Assembly (NCBI GenBank): GCA_947504205.1 | Contig: CANNGL010000001.1 | Location: 248,001-312,000, forward strand | Reading direction: 5' to 3' | DNA: 64,000 nucleotides | Origin: an uncultured Litoreibacter sp. | GTDB taxonomy: Bacteria > Pseudomonadota > Alphaproteobacteria > Rhodobacterales > Rhodobacteraceae | In this document: one piece after another, positions 51,775-61,354 of the stretch | Position numbering within the stretch: position 1 is the first letter of the stretch | How the letters are laid out: every line of letters begins with the position of its first letter | Made by a program: the position numbers and the translations under genes | Notes under the pieces: generated by a model | Databases searched by the model: none | Told to the model about the DNA's origin: nothing | What the model saw: the letters and a program-made list of their open reading frames with translations, nothing else

Positions 51775-51850
51775 GGTGATCCTCCTGTCGATTCTTTGAC
51801 ACGATACCCCCAAAGCCGCGTCATCGCGGCATCACAAAATCTTCATTCTG

Positions 51851-52402
51851 TTAAATTGATTTGATTTTCTCGATCAGCGTTGCCGGGTCTGAAACCAGTT
51901 GGAAGAAATCATGGATGCTGGCATCGACAAAACCTTCTGTGGTGATGCGTGACATCAGTTGGGCGAGTGGATCCCAATAGCCATCGGTGTTGAGGACGAA
52001 GATCGGCTTGTCATGAAGACCCAGTTGCCGCCATGTGAGCACTTCGAAAAACTCGTCCAAAGACCCCGCGCCACCGGGCAGAACGACGATCACGTCCGAA
52101 TTCATGAACATGACCTTTTTCCTTTCATGCATGTTTTCGGTGACAACAAAGCGGGTCACGTCAGCTTTACCCACTTCCCGCTGCATCAGGTGAACCGGGA
52201 TCACGCCGAAGATATCGGCTCCACCCGATTGCGCCGCGTTGGCAACAGCGCCCATCAATCCAACGTCGCCTGCGCCGTATACAAGCCGCCAGCCATTCTC
52301 GGCGATTGCGCGTCCGATGGTCTCTGCGTCGCGTAAATATGCGGGATTGCCCCCGTTTCGTGATCCGCAGAACACACAAACTGATGTCATGGACGTGCGC
52401 AT
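51851..52402 (-). CDS. LOG-family (TIGR00730) Rossmann-fold protein
   Basis: A 183-residue protein of the lysine decarboxylase-like LOG family, whose members are mostly cytokinin riboside 5'-monophosphate phosphoribohydrolases. SVCVFCGSRNGGNPAYL at the start, LVYGAGDVGLMGAVANAA, and PGGAGSLDEFFEVLTWRQLG are the family hallmarks. ATG at 52402 or 52390 are both possible starts. It is upstream of protein B, but the 76-base gap makes co-transcription uncertain. Confidence 0.9.
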   Translation of the reverse strand: MRTSMTSVCVFCGSRNGGNPAYLRDAETIGRAIAENGWRLVYGAGDVGLMGAVANAAQSGGADIFGVIPVHLMQREVGKADVTRFVVTENMHERKKVMFMNSDVIVVLPGGAGSLDEFFEVLTWRQLGLHDKPIFVLNTDGYWDPLAQLMSRITTEGFVDASIHDFFQLVSDPATLIEKIKSI

Positions 52403-52526
52403 CGACTACTCCGTTCACTTGGGGTTGTTTTGCACCCTCTAACAGGGCCTGTTAGGGTCGCACAAGCTTCGGAGTGCGCAACGTGCTGGTCGCGGGTCCG
52501 GGGCAGGGGGATAAAGGAAGTCTGAC

Positions 52527-53936
52527 ATGGCGGTTTGGGAAAAACTGGGCCTGAACGCAACGGGTGCCGCTCTTGGGGTTGGCGCGGCTGTGGTGTTGAT
52601 CGGTGGCGTCTATTTCATTGTGACCCAGCGTCCGCCCGAGCCGGTTACACCTGTGGCGGTCGCAAGCCCTGAGCAGCCAGTTGAAACGGGTGCCGTTGCG
52701 ACCGAGACCGCGCAGGCACCAGCGGACACGACGGCTAATGAAACCTCAGACGCATCGCAGTCGGATACGGAGCAGCCCGCAACAACGACCGAGGCCGAGC
52801 AGACAGCGACCGATGCGCCGACAGAACAGCCTGCCGATGACGTGGCCTCAGCAGAGGAAACCACAACCGACGAGGCCTCGACCACACAAAGTGCCGAAGT
52901 GGAGACGCCCGTAGAGGACAGCGCTCCCGCTGCGCCCGCAGCCCCGGTTTTTGATGTGGTGCGGATCGATCCTGAAGGCAGCGCAGTCATTGCGGGCACG
53001 GCAGAGCCCGGGGCGGTAGTGGAATTGCTGCTTGATGGTGTTGGGATAATCGAAACTCAAGCCGATGCCGCAGGCAAGTTTGTTGCACTTTTTGATCTGG
53101 GTGCCTCAGACGCCCCACGAAACTTAACCGCCGTCACGCGCAGCGAAGGCGGTGCCAGCCCCTCGGATGGTGCTATTCTGATAGCGCCCGTGCGCGCGCC
53201 TGTCGCGGTTGCCGAAGCGGGACCTGATAGCACCGCAACCACCGAAACGCCGCAGACCCCCACCGAGACAGAGAGTGTCGCGGAAGCTCCCGAAACGGAT
53301 AGCGCCGCCGCACCAGAGACGGAAGAAGATACGGTGGCGCTTGCTGACATTGAAACCGAGACGCCCGTAGGGACATCGCCTGATGTGGCCCCCGATGCAC
53401 CTGAGGCGCCCGCGGTGGTCGTTGCAGACAGCACAGGCGTTCGCGTGTTGCAGCCTACGGAACAGCCGTCAGTGCCAGGCGACAGCCCAGAAGTGACCGC
53501 CAATGTGGTGATCGACACGATTACCTACGATACAGAGGGCGAGGTTGCCTTGGCCGGTCGTGGCACAGGTGAGGGGTTCGTACGTCTTTACCTCAACGAA
53601 CAACCGATCAAGACCACGGGGATTGAGGCGGATGGAAGCTGGACCGCTGATCTGCCCAATGTTGACGCCGGGGTTTATACCTTGCGTATTGATGAGGTTG
53701 ACGCCAGCGGCGCTGTGACCTCCCGCGTCGAGACGCCCTTCAAGCGCGAAGAGCCCGAGATTGTTGAGGGCACTGTGCAGGCGGTGACTGTTCAGCCGGG
53801 CTTCACTCTTTGGGGGATCGCCAAGGAACGCTTCGGAGACGGCATTCAATATGTGCGCGTCTATGAGGCAAATCGTGACCTGATCCGCGATCCCGATCTG
53901 ATCTACCCCGGTCAGGTTTTCGCCTTGCCCAATTGA
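52527..53936 (+). CDS. LysM-domain protein with acidic low-complexity linkers
   Basis: A 469-residue protein with one N-terminal membrane segment (GAALGVGAAVVLIGGVYFIV). Thr/Glu/Ala/Pro-rich stretches (about residues 35-140 and 225-310) separate two similar beta-sandwich-like units, beginning VFDVVRIDPEGSAVIAG and VVIDTITYDTEGEVALAG. The C-terminal 50 residues form a LysM domain (VQPGFTLWGIAKERFGDG...YPGQVFALPN), which binds peptidoglycan. It is probably anchored in the inner membrane and reaches into the cell wall. Architecture is common in the group. Confidence 0.88.
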   Translation: MAVWEKLGLNATGAALGVGAAVVLIGGVYFIVTQRPPEPVTPVAVASPEQPVETGAVATETAQAPADTTANETSDASQSDTEQPATTTEAEQTATDAPTEQPADDVASAEETTTDEASTTQSAEVETPVEDSAPAAPAAPVFDVVRIDPEGSAVIAGTAEPGAVVELLLDGVGIIETQADAAGKFVALFDLGASDAPRNLTAVTRSEGGASPSDGAILIAPVRAPVAVAEAGPDSTATTETPQTPTETESVAEAPETDSAAAPETEEDTVALADIETETPVGTSPDVAPDAPEAPAVVVADSTGVRVLQPTEQPSVPGDSPEVTANVVIDTITYDTEGEVALAGRGTGEGFVRLYLNEQPIKTTGIEADGSWTADLPNVDAGVYTLRIDEVDASGAVTSRVETPFKREEPEIVEGTVQAVTVQPGFTLWGIAKERFGDGIQYVRVYEANRDLIRDPDLIYPGQVFALPN

Positions 53937-54040
53937 GCCCCGGCAAGGGGTCTGTATTGGCGCTGCACAGGGTGTTTTTTTAAGCTGCTGTGGCGTGAGG
54001 GCTGGTCAAACCATTTCAGCGCTCCTAGATGTAGGCGCTC

Positions 54041-55882
54041 ATGGCGCGAGACAAACGAAATTCCCCTGCAGCAACAGCACCTGATCCCGAGGCAGAAATG
54101 CCGGCTTCAGGCTGGGGCGTTATTCAGCGCGTGATCCCTTATCTTTGGCCGGATGGCCAAGGGTGGGTGAAGCGTCGGGTTGTGATTGCCCTCGCCATGT
54201 TGATCCTTTCAAAACTGATCGCCGTGGCGACGCCGTTTTTCTACAAAGCCGCGGTTGACGCGCTGTCTGGTGAAGACGTGTCGGCCGCCTGGATGTTGGG
54301 CATGGGAGCCGTGGGCCTGACCGTGGCTTATGGCATGGCGCGTTTGATGAATGTCGGGTTTCAGCAGCTGCGCGACGCCTTCTTTGCACGCGTGGGCCAA
54401 CGGGCCTTGCGCGCCTTGGCGCTTGAAACCTTCACCCATATCCACCGCCTGTCCATGCGCTATCATATCACTCGCAAGACCGGTGGGCTCAGCCGTATCA
54501 TAGAGCGCGGTGTCAAAGGCGTGGAATTCCTTTTGCGGTTCCTGTTGTTCTCGATAGGTCCGCTGATCCTGGAGTTGATCATGATCGCCGCGATTTTGGC
54601 GGTGGTGTTCGACATCTGGTATCTGGTGGTCGTGGCCGTGACGATTGCCCTTTACACTTGGTTCACCTTTGCCGTGACCGAATGGCGTGTGAAGATCCGC
54701 AAGGAAATGAACGACCAGGACACCGATGCCAACCAGAAGGCCATCGACAGCCTGCTCAATTTCGAAACCGTCAAGTATTTCGGTGCCGAAGAGCGCGAGG
54801 CCTCGCGGTATGATGTGGCGATGGCGGGGTATGAAAAGGCGGCGCTGAAGACGTCCTATTCGCTGGCCTTTCTGAACTTCGGGCAATCCGTTCTGATCAC
54901 CGGAGGGTTGGTTGCGGTCATGGTGATGGCCGCGCTTGGTGTTGAGCGGGGTGATTTGACGGTGGGCGATTTTGTGATGGTGAATGCCTACATGATCCAG
55001 ATCACCATGCCTCTCAATTTCCTTGGCACCGTCTATCGCGAGATCCGGCAGGCCTTGGTCGATATGGGGGAGATGTTCGGCCTGCTCGAACAGCCTGCCG
55101 AGGTGAATGACGCGCCCAACGCCAAACCCTTGCAGGTCAGGGGCGGCGCTGTGGAACTGCGCGATGTGCAGTTTGGCTACGATGCGGCGCGACCGATCCT
55201 GAAAGGGATTTCTCTCAAGGCGGACGCAGGACAGACCATCGCTATCGTTGGCTCGTCCGGGTCGGGCAAGTCCACCATCGGACGGCTCTTGTTCCGGTTT
55301 TATGATGTGAATGACGGTGCTCTTCTGATCGATGATCAGGACGTGCGGGAGGTCACCCAGACCTCGCTGCATGATGCGATTGGTGTGGTGCCACAAGACA
55401 CTGTGCTGTTCAACGATACGATCCGCTACAATATCGCCTATGGCCGTGACGGCGCGTCTTTTCAGGATATCGAGGGCGCGGCAAAAGCGGCCAAGATACA
55501 CGACTTCATTCTGTCTTTGCCCGAGGGCTACGAAACTCAGGTCGGCGAGCGTGGTCTGAAACTTTCAGGCGGCGAAAAGCAACGCGTGGGCATCGCCCGG
55601 ACAATACTGAAAAACCCACCGATCCTTTTGCTGGATGAAGCCACCTCGGCGCTTGATACCGAGACTGAGCAAGATATTCAGGACGCGCTTCAGGAGATGG
55701 GGCAGGGGCGCACGGTGCTGACCATCGCGCACCGCCTGTCGACGGTGGCCCATGCCGATCAGATCATCGTTCTGGAAAAAGGTGTGATCGTCGAGCGCGG
55801 AACCCATGACGACCTGCTCGCCAAACAAGGCCGCTACGCCGACCTCTGGTTGCGCCAACAAGCCGAGGAAGAGGCGGCCTGA
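54041..55882 (+). CDS. ABC transporter, ATM1/HMT type (fused permease-ATPase)
   Basis: A 613-residue half-transporter. Six membrane segments are in the first 330 residues. The ATPase half has Walker A (VGSSGSGKST), signature LSGGEKQRVGIAR and Walker B (ILLLDEATSALD). The early segment TRKTGGLSRIIERGVKGVEFLLRF is typical of the Atm1 group, which exports glutathione- or sulfur-containing compounds for Fe-S assembly or metal tolerance. It is a homodimer by design. It is alone on its strand after the LysM gene. Confidence 0.92.
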   Translation: MARDKRNSPAATAPDPEAEMPASGWGVIQRVIPYLWPDGQGWVKRRVVIALAMLILSKLIAVATPFFYKAAVDALSGEDVSAAWMLGMGAVGLTVAYGMARLMNVGFQQLRDAFFARVGQRALRALALETFTHIHRLSMRYHITRKTGGLSRIIERGVKGVEFLLRFLLFSIGPLILELIMIAAILAVVFDIWYLVVVAVTIALYTWFTFAVTEWRVKIRKEMNDQDTDANQKAIDSLLNFETVKYFGAEEREASRYDVAMAGYEKAALKTSYSLAFLNFGQSVLITGGLVAVMVMAALGVERGDLTVGDFVMVNAYMIQITMPLNFLGTVYREIRQALVDMGEMFGLLEQPAEVNDAPNAKPLQVRGGAVELRDVQFGYDAARPILKGISLKADAGQTIAIVGSSGSGKSTIGRLLFRFYDVNDGALLIDDQDVREVTQTSLHDAIGVVPQDTVLFNDTIRYNIAYGRDGASFQDIEGAAKAAKIHDFILSLPEGYETQVGERGLKLSGGEKQRVGIARTILKNPPILLLDEATSALDTETEQDIQDALQEMGQGRTVLTIAHRLSTVAHADQIIVLEKGVIVERGTHDDLLAKQGRYADLWLRQQAEEEAA

Positions 55883-56047
55883 GCGTTTTGAGGTAGGGCG
55901 GCGTCGTGGGCGGTTTGAACAGGGTCGTCCCAGAGCCGAGCTTTGGCTGAACTCAAGCGGATTGGTCTGCGTACCCGCAAAAGCAGACATTCGCCACTGT
56001 CGAAAGGAGTGGTTTTTCCTACATCTGTACGTGTTCACGTTGCCGGA

Positions 56048-57277
56048 CTATCGCCGGTCCAAACTTTCCAGATACGCGTCTGCAACTGGAGCCCAAAGAC
56101 CGTGAGCTGCGCTAAGAGCGTGTCCATTTCCACCAGGTACATCGAACACGACGTATGTGCCTTGACCGCCTTTGGCTTTGAATGTCTGAAATCGATCTGT
56201 CGTGTGCGCGATGGAATAAAACGGATCGTTTTCGCCGTAGAGTGACAGTGTCTTGTTGGGGAATTCCGCTGCCTGAGCGAAAAGTGCATCGTTGATTTCT
56301 GCACCATTGGGACAGCCTTCCGCCATCCAGCCGCCGACAAAATTGATGACACCTGAAACTTGGCTTGGTTTGCGGCCTGCATATGCCATCGATAAGATGC
56401 CGCCGCGCGATACACCACTCAAAAGTACTGGGTCCGAGGAAACGTCGGGCCGTTTTGTGAGAGCTTTGACGATGTGATCGAGGTCGGCAATGGCGCGTTC
56501 TGCTCCGGCCAGTGATCTGTCCGTGGCACAACTGTAGCCGGTTGCACGGTCGTCGTTGAAACCTTCGTCATACACGCCGTCAGATTTCCCTCTTCCACGT
56601 CGCTGGGGAAATACAGCGATGTATCCGCGATCCACAAGAAATTGGGCTATCGCAGTGTCCACGAAGGTCAGCTTAGCAATGGCCGGGTTTTTTCCATCTC
56701 CCGTTGAGCCGTGATTAACGATGGCAAGGGGATAGGGGCCCGCGCCCACGGGTTTGAAGGTAACGATCTCGAATGTGACAGGTCGGCCGTTTTCGGTAAG
56801 TTCAGTCGTAATCTTTTCAAACTTTGCCGAAGTCCATTTCGGCTTGTCCATATCTTGATCTAATGGGTGCAAAACGGCTTGCGAGAACGCGCGTTCCGCC
56901 TGAAAACCGGCCATCAGAACACCGGAGGGCAATTTTTGATAGTTGGTCACAAAGCCGTTCCCCAAAACGGTCAGAATGTCACCTTCAATCTGCGCCGGAT
57001 ACTTTTGCCAGTCGCGGGTTATGCCCCAACTTACCATATCGCCATATGCGTAAATTACCTCGGCATTGCCGTCCGGCTGCACGTTGTCCACTACCAATAT
57101 ATGTTTCAGCCGATGGCCCCACAGGCCAGACCATGCCCCGGCAAAGCCGTCACGCTCAGACGGTGCAACCAGCTCAGTCGCTTCGGGCAAGGGGACGCCG
57201 TCATAGTCACGATTTTGCGCATTCAATGTCGTAGCAATGAGCAGCGCGCACAGACAAAGGAGTGATCGCAGAAGCAT
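56048..57277 (-). CDS. Secreted alpha/beta-hydrolase
   Basis: A 409-residue protein with a signal peptide (MLLRSLLCLCALLIATTLNAQ). The N-terminal 150 residues are a beta-rich part that resembles no enzyme domain. The hydrolase part then shows LAIVNHGSTGD, the nucleophile LLSGVSRGGILSMAYA (GxSxG), an Asp in YGENDPFYSI and the His in GGNGHALSAAHG. It resembles dienelactone hydrolase or dipeptidyl-peptidase-like esterases. Substrate unknown. It is divergent from the PAS-LuxR gene with a 337-base gap. Confidence 0.85.
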   Translation of the reverse strand: MLLRSLLCLCALLIATTLNAQNRDYDGVPLPEATELVAPSERDGFAGAWSGLWGHRLKHILVVDNVQPDGNAEVIYAYGDMVSWGITRDWQKYPAQIEGDILTVLGNGFVTNYQKLPSGVLMAGFQAERAFSQAVLHPLDQDMDKPKWTSAKFEKITTELTENGRPVTFEIVTFKPVGAGPYPLAIVNHGSTGDGKNPAIAKLTFVDTAIAQFLVDRGYIAVFPQRRGRGKSDGVYDEGFNDDRATGYSCATDRSLAGAERAIADLDHIVKALTKRPDVSSDPVLLSGVSRGGILSMAYAGRKPSQVSGVINFVGGWMAEGCPNGAEINDALFAQAAEFPNKTLSLYGENDPFYSIAHTTDRFQTFKAKGGQGTYVVFDVPGGNGHALSAAHGLWAPVADAYLESLDRR

Positions 57278-57614
57278 CTGTCTATCCCTTTTGACTTTTT
57301 GGTCGTCTGAACCAGACCATGAGCGTTGGAAGCGTAGGGTTGGCTGTGTGCAAACACAATCGTTTGCAAAGCGTTAAGGTCGGCGAGAAGGCTCCAGCTT
57401 ACCGTTCAGATATTCAAATGCGACCTAAAGCCCACCTAGAATATGGTTTTGCATACAGCATTTTCAGCCTGCATTCCGGGCACTCCGTTCACAATCAGGT
57501 TCGGGCGATTTCGAAGCTCTTGATATGCGGGCCAAAAGACCCGTCAGAATGTCTTATTTGATCTGCATCGACCGATGACCTGCCTTGGAGTTCCTTGTCT
57601 AACCTTGGTGGTAC
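57278..57614. other. Gap between secreted hydrolase and PAS-LuxR gene
   Basis: 337 bases between two divergent genes. It holds an open frame at 57319-57561 that I do not trust: no ribosome-binding site and no recognisable features in the product. Promoters for both genes must lie here. I see no clear inverted repeat. Confidence 0.45.
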
Positions 57615-59339
57615 ATGTCATCAATTGTCGTCATGGACCGTCGAAAAGACCACCAATCGGAAAGCAATTCTAAAGATCCAACCGACCTCTCTTCGGATGG
57701 TCGGAGTTTTGACGACATCGTCGGGGAATGGGCGGATCAGCTAAATTTCGATGGTGGGGATCGCGACGATTATGGAATTCCACGCGCGTCAGAGTTGGCT
57801 GTTGAAAAGGCTCTCGCAGCTCTCACCGAACAGAATTGGGTTGATCAAACTGACCTCAAGTTAAGGGCGCTGGTGTCCAATTTTCCGCATGCTGCATTTG
57901 TCGTTTTATCAACGGGCCGAATAGTTCGCATGAACGAAGCGGCTATTGCACAATTCAGCGTCCTGCCAGATGACAACATAGACAGAACCGATTTGCTGTC
58001 GGGGGATGGTCGCTCGGTTTCCGATCTGTTGCCACACAGACCAGAACGGGCAAATTCCAAGGCCGAGATACGCTTGGTTGCAGCCGAGCGGTCGCATTCC
58101 AGCTCGCCGATAACTCTGGCGATTATTCCGGCCATGCTGGAGGGTGTCAGAAACCCGTGCAGTCTGGTTCTGGTCGTTGAAAACAAGGTTCGTCGGGAGA
58201 TCGTGATCCGCCTTGCCGAGTTCTTTGGTTTAACCCGTGCGGAACAGTCTCTTTTGCAACGATTTCTGGATGGAAAGGATCTCAAGGCAATCGCGGACGA
58301 AACCGACAAATCGGTCAAAACGCTGCGCACGCAATTTCATACGATTATGCGAAAGGCGGGTGTCAAACGGCAAGCCGATCTGGTCAGCAAGGTGCTGACC
58401 ATGTCCCATTTCCTTGAACAGCTCAACCCGATTGCACAGGCGGTATCGCACCCCAATCGCAGGCGAGTTGACTTGCTGCGTCCCGGTCGGCGGGCGGTTG
58501 AAGTGTTTCTGGCGGGCGACATGGGGGGCGAGCTGGTGGTTGTTGTGCCCAATGTCACGATGCGGACCTTCCCCGCGGAACTGGAGGAGGGATTTCGCAA
58601 GCACGGGTTATGCGTGGCAACCCTGTGCCGCCCCGGATATGGTGGCACCGATCCCGCACCGGTTGATCAGTCGACAAGGCAGTGCTTTGCCGGTGATTTC
58701 GAGAGCCTTTTGGACCAGCTCGGTGTGTCCAGGGCAAGACTTCTTTCGCAGAATACTGGCAGCGGATATGCGGTGGGCCTGGCCCGCGATGTTCCGAACC
58801 GCGTTTCGGATGTCCTGCTGGTGTCGGCCATGCCCCCGCTGCCGTATCTTTCTGTTCAAAACTCGAATTCCAAATTGTCCGGCGCGTTCATCCGAGCGCG
58901 AAAAGTGTCACCAAAGCTCTTTCGACTGTTGATGCATCTTTCGGTCCGTGCCTGGAAAATCGGGGGTGTGCAACGCGTGCATGGCCGCCAAATGGCACCG
59001 TACATGCCGGATCTGGAATTTCTCAAGCGGACAGAGATCGTAGAAGAATTTGACGAAGCCATGCGATCTCGCTTTGCCCAAGACCTCGACATGGTTGCCG
59101 AGGATTTCGAGATGGCCATCAGCGATTGGTCCGATGACTTGAAGCAGTGTCGCGTGCCGATTTCAATTCTGCACGGCCAACACGATCAGGCCGTCTCAAT
59201 CTCCGATATCCGCCGACTGCGGGGCGACTTTGACGAACTGATTAATCTCACCGAAGTCGAAGATGCAGGCTTTATGCTACCGTACTCCAAGCCCGACATT
59301 TTCCTGTCGGCACTTGCGGGCCGTTTGATCCAATCCTGA
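57615..59339 (+). CDS. PAS - LuxR-type HTH - pseudo-alpha/beta-hydrolase regulator
   Basis: A 574-residue fusion. Residues 82-190 look like a PAS-type sensor (AAFVVLSTGRIVRMNEAA). Residues 195-262 form a LuxR-type HTH (FFGLTRAEQSLLQRFLDGKDLKAIADETDKSVKTLRTQF). From about 290 it is an alpha/beta-hydrolase fold (LCVATLCRPGYGGTDP; HGQHDQAV). The nucleophile elbow reads LLSQNTGSG, with N380 where serine is expected, and the histidine site reads DAGFML, with F553; D524 is kept. The fold is therefore probably a ligand sensor, not an enzyme. No signal peptide. The ATG at 57615 has no strong ribosome-binding site. Confidence 0.85.
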   Translation: MSSIVVMDRRKDHQSESNSKDPTDLSSDGRSFDDIVGEWADQLNFDGGDRDDYGIPRASELAVEKALAALTEQNWVDQTDLKLRALVSNFPHAAFVVLSTGRIVRMNEAAIAQFSVLPDDNIDRTDLLSGDGRSVSDLLPHRPERANSKAEIRLVAAERSHSSSPITLAIIPAMLEGVRNPCSLVLVVENKVRREIVIRLAEFFGLTRAEQSLLQRFLDGKDLKAIADETDKSVKTLRTQFHTIMRKAGVKRQADLVSKVLTMSHFLEQLNPIAQAVSHPNRRRVDLLRPGRRAVEVFLAGDMGGELVVVVPNVTMRTFPAELEEGFRKHGLCVATLCRPGYGGTDPAPVDQSTRQCFAGDFESLLDQLGVSRARLLSQNTGSGYAVGLARDVPNRVSDVLLVSAMPPLPYLSVQNSNSKLSGAFIRARKVSPKLFRLLMHLSVRAWKIGGVQRVHGRQMAPYMPDLEFLKRTEIVEEFDEAMRSRFAQDLDMVAEDFEMAISDWSDDLKQCRVPISILHGQHDQAVSISDIRRLRGDFDELINLTEVEDAGFMLPYSKPDIFLSALAGRLIQS

Positions 59340-59438
59340 CGCGGCTGAGGCGCCATTTTCGTGGCCTACAACATATGTGGTATGCGGCCAAAATTCATTT
59401 TTGATACCTATGATTCACAACCAGATGTAGGTGAGAAA

Positions 59439-60380
59439 ATGTACAGAGTTTTAATTAAGCGATTTGAAAAGACGGCAGCGGTTGGTTTTTTCCTAGCAGG
59501 TCTGTCCTGCGCAACACTGGCCCAAGCTGCGACAGTAACCACATCCGCCTTCGGTCGGACATCTTGCACGACTTCGACAGATGGTGTGGCACAAGATAAT
59601 GGCACCACTAATGCGGCGATAAACATCAGCACTGGTCAGGGTGGATGTAGTGCTGCGATTTCCGCACGCGCTGGCGCGGGCTATGTCGGGGTCCGCGGCA
59701 ACCTCAGTTCCAGCCCTGTGCCGGGAACCGGAACCTACGAGATGCAGGCCAGCGGCGCCTCTTTCATGCGCGGCATCACGATTTCTCCGGGTGCGGGGCG
59801 AACCACGGCAGACCTGCTCGCCCAATACGGACAATTCATCGACATCACGGTGAATGCCTCTGTCAGCGGTACGTTGACGGGGATAGTCTCCCCCGGTGAC
59901 ACACAGTTTGCCCGTGTCGCTGGCGTTCTTATGGGTGGCTCTGTTGAGCTGATCACGCCTGTGGGTCGTGACATGCAGTCGGCAAGCGCGAACTACGGGT
60001 TCAACACCATTCGGGATCCGAAGGTGTCTGGAACAAATTTCCTGGGTGCTAATCTGCGCCCGTCGGTCCTTGCGGATTGGCAGCAAGCATTTCAGGTCAA
60101 CTTCCGGTTTGGCGGTAATGGCAATATCGGCGGATTTGCCGATACAAACGCGTTTGCCGATTTTGATGGGTTCAATTCACTGTCCTTTGCAACCGACGGC
60201 CCTGCGTTCATCTTGCCCGATGGGTTCACGGTGAACGCGCCGGAGCTGAACATTTTTGACAACCAGTGGATCGATCCAAGAGCGGACCCAAGCGTCGTGC
60301 CACTTCCCGCCGGATTGCCTCTTTTGTTGGGGGCCATCGCATTCCTGGGTCTGACAAGACGAAAGGCTGGTCAGGCCTAG
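59439..60380 (+). CDS. Exported protein with VPLPA-CTERM sorting signal
   Basis: A 313-residue secreted protein. The signal peptide (AAVGFFLAGLSCATLAQAA) follows the start at 59439, which I prefer to the in-frame ATG at 59361. The mature part is Gly/Ser/Asn-rich and beta-rich. The C-terminus reads VVPLPAGLPLLLGAIAFLGLTRRKAG, the VPLPA-CTERM pattern of motif, membrane segment and basic tail. It is downstream of the PAS-LuxR gene, with 99 bases between. An unknown surface or matrix role is likely. Confidence 0.83.
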   Translation: MYRVLIKRFEKTAAVGFFLAGLSCATLAQAATVTTSAFGRTSCTTSTDGVAQDNGTTNAAINISTGQGGCSAAISARAGAGYVGVRGNLSSSPVPGTGTYEMQASGASFMRGITISPGAGRTTADLLAQYGQFIDITVNASVSGTLTGIVSPGDTQFARVAGVLMGGSVELITPVGRDMQSASANYGFNTIRDPKVSGTNFLGANLRPSVLADWQQAFQVNFRFGGNGNIGGFADTNAFADFDGFNSLSFATDGPAFILPDGFTVNAPELNIFDNQWIDPRADPSVVPLPAGLPLLLGAIAFLGLTRRKAGQA

Positions 60381-60589
60381 AGCGGCACTGCGGCACCTCT
60401 GAATGATCTGGCGACCGATCACTGAGTTGCGCGAGAATCTCCGCCTCTGCGCTAATTCAAGGTGGCGTCAGGGTTCGCGGTGAAGGTTTGCTTTGATGCC
60501 CGGACCCTAAAAGCTGGTATCGTGGAAGATTGACAGCTGAGCCGAGTCAACGCGCTTGGCAGTCAGGTCCGACTTGCCTTGCTTTGCTG

Positions 60590-61249
60590 CTACAGCATCT
60601 CTGCCAGCAGGCGGGCGGCTTCGTCTTTCGGGTCGGCTAAGGCGCTGCGGTCTTCGCCGGGATAGAACCGGGCTCGGGTGGCGGTCGGCATGGGGTTGGG
60701 GGTCAGAACCAAAACTTCGGGGCCGGACTTCACGCATTCCGATTGCCAGCTTCGGGCGAGGCGCATTTGCGCAGCCTTTGACAGTCCGTAGGCTGCGTGG
60801 AATTTCTCGGCCTTTACGGGGTCATTGAAAAACACGGCCTTTGCGCCGGGTGCGGCTTTCAGCAAGGGCTCGGTATTGGCGATCAGGCGCGATGTTGCGC
60901 GGATGTTGTTGGCCAGTGTTTTATCGAGGTCTTTTTCGTCGATATGCCCGACCGGCGACAGGGGTGGGGCATGTATGGCGCAATGGACGAGCAGATCAAG
61001 CTTACCCCAGCGGTCATAAATCGATCTGCAGATTTGCCGCATCGCATCTTCATTGGTCAGATCGACCGGGACCAGCGTGGCGGAGCCGCCCTCTGCCTGA
61101 ATGCGGTCATCCAGTTCTTCCAAAGCGCCCACGGTGCGGGCCAGTGCGATGACGTGATGACCCTGCGCGGCCAAGGCTTCGGCAAGAGCAGCCCCAAGTC
61201 CGCGCGAGGCACCGGTGACCAATGCCGTCTTTTGATCTGATGTGTTCAT
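60590..61249 (-). CDS. Short-chain dehydrogenase/reductase
   Basis: A 219-residue SDR. The NAD(P) motif is ALVTGASRGLGAALAEALAAQG and the active site AAYGLSKAAQMRLA (YxxxK). The family's Asn and Ser positions are in the NNIRA and VFFNDP regions, the latter not fitting a usual catalytic serine. The ATG at 61249 was chosen because the extra upstream 40 codons do not look like SDR. Substrate unknown; divergent from bioY. Confidence 0.87.
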   Translation of the reverse strand: MNTSDQKTALVTGASRGLGAALAEALAAQGHHVIALARTVGALEELDDRIQAEGGSATLVPVDLTNEDAMRQICRSIYDRWGKLDLLVHCAIHAPPLSPVGHIDEKDLDKTLANNIRATSRLIANTEPLLKAAPGAKAVFFNDPVKAEKFHAAYGLSKAAQMRLARSWQSECVKSGPEVLVLTPNPMPTATRARFYPGEDRSALADPKDEAARLLAEML

Positions 61250-61354
61250 GGGGGCGGTCTTTCCCACCTCTGGGTGTTCGTGGCAAGGGGCAGATTGCTT
61301 GACTTTCGATGCTGCACTGCCGAAAACCAATGCAGTTGAAACGAGGACAACGCC

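Noticed and set aside
54209-55501. A 430-codon minus-strand open frame opposite the ABC exporter
   Set aside because: Shadow of the Atm1-type gene, His/Arg/Gln-rich and without any domain.
57319-57561. An 80-codon plus-strand frame in the gap before the PAS-LuxR gene
   Set aside because: No ribosome-binding site, no recognisable motif and poor codon quality.
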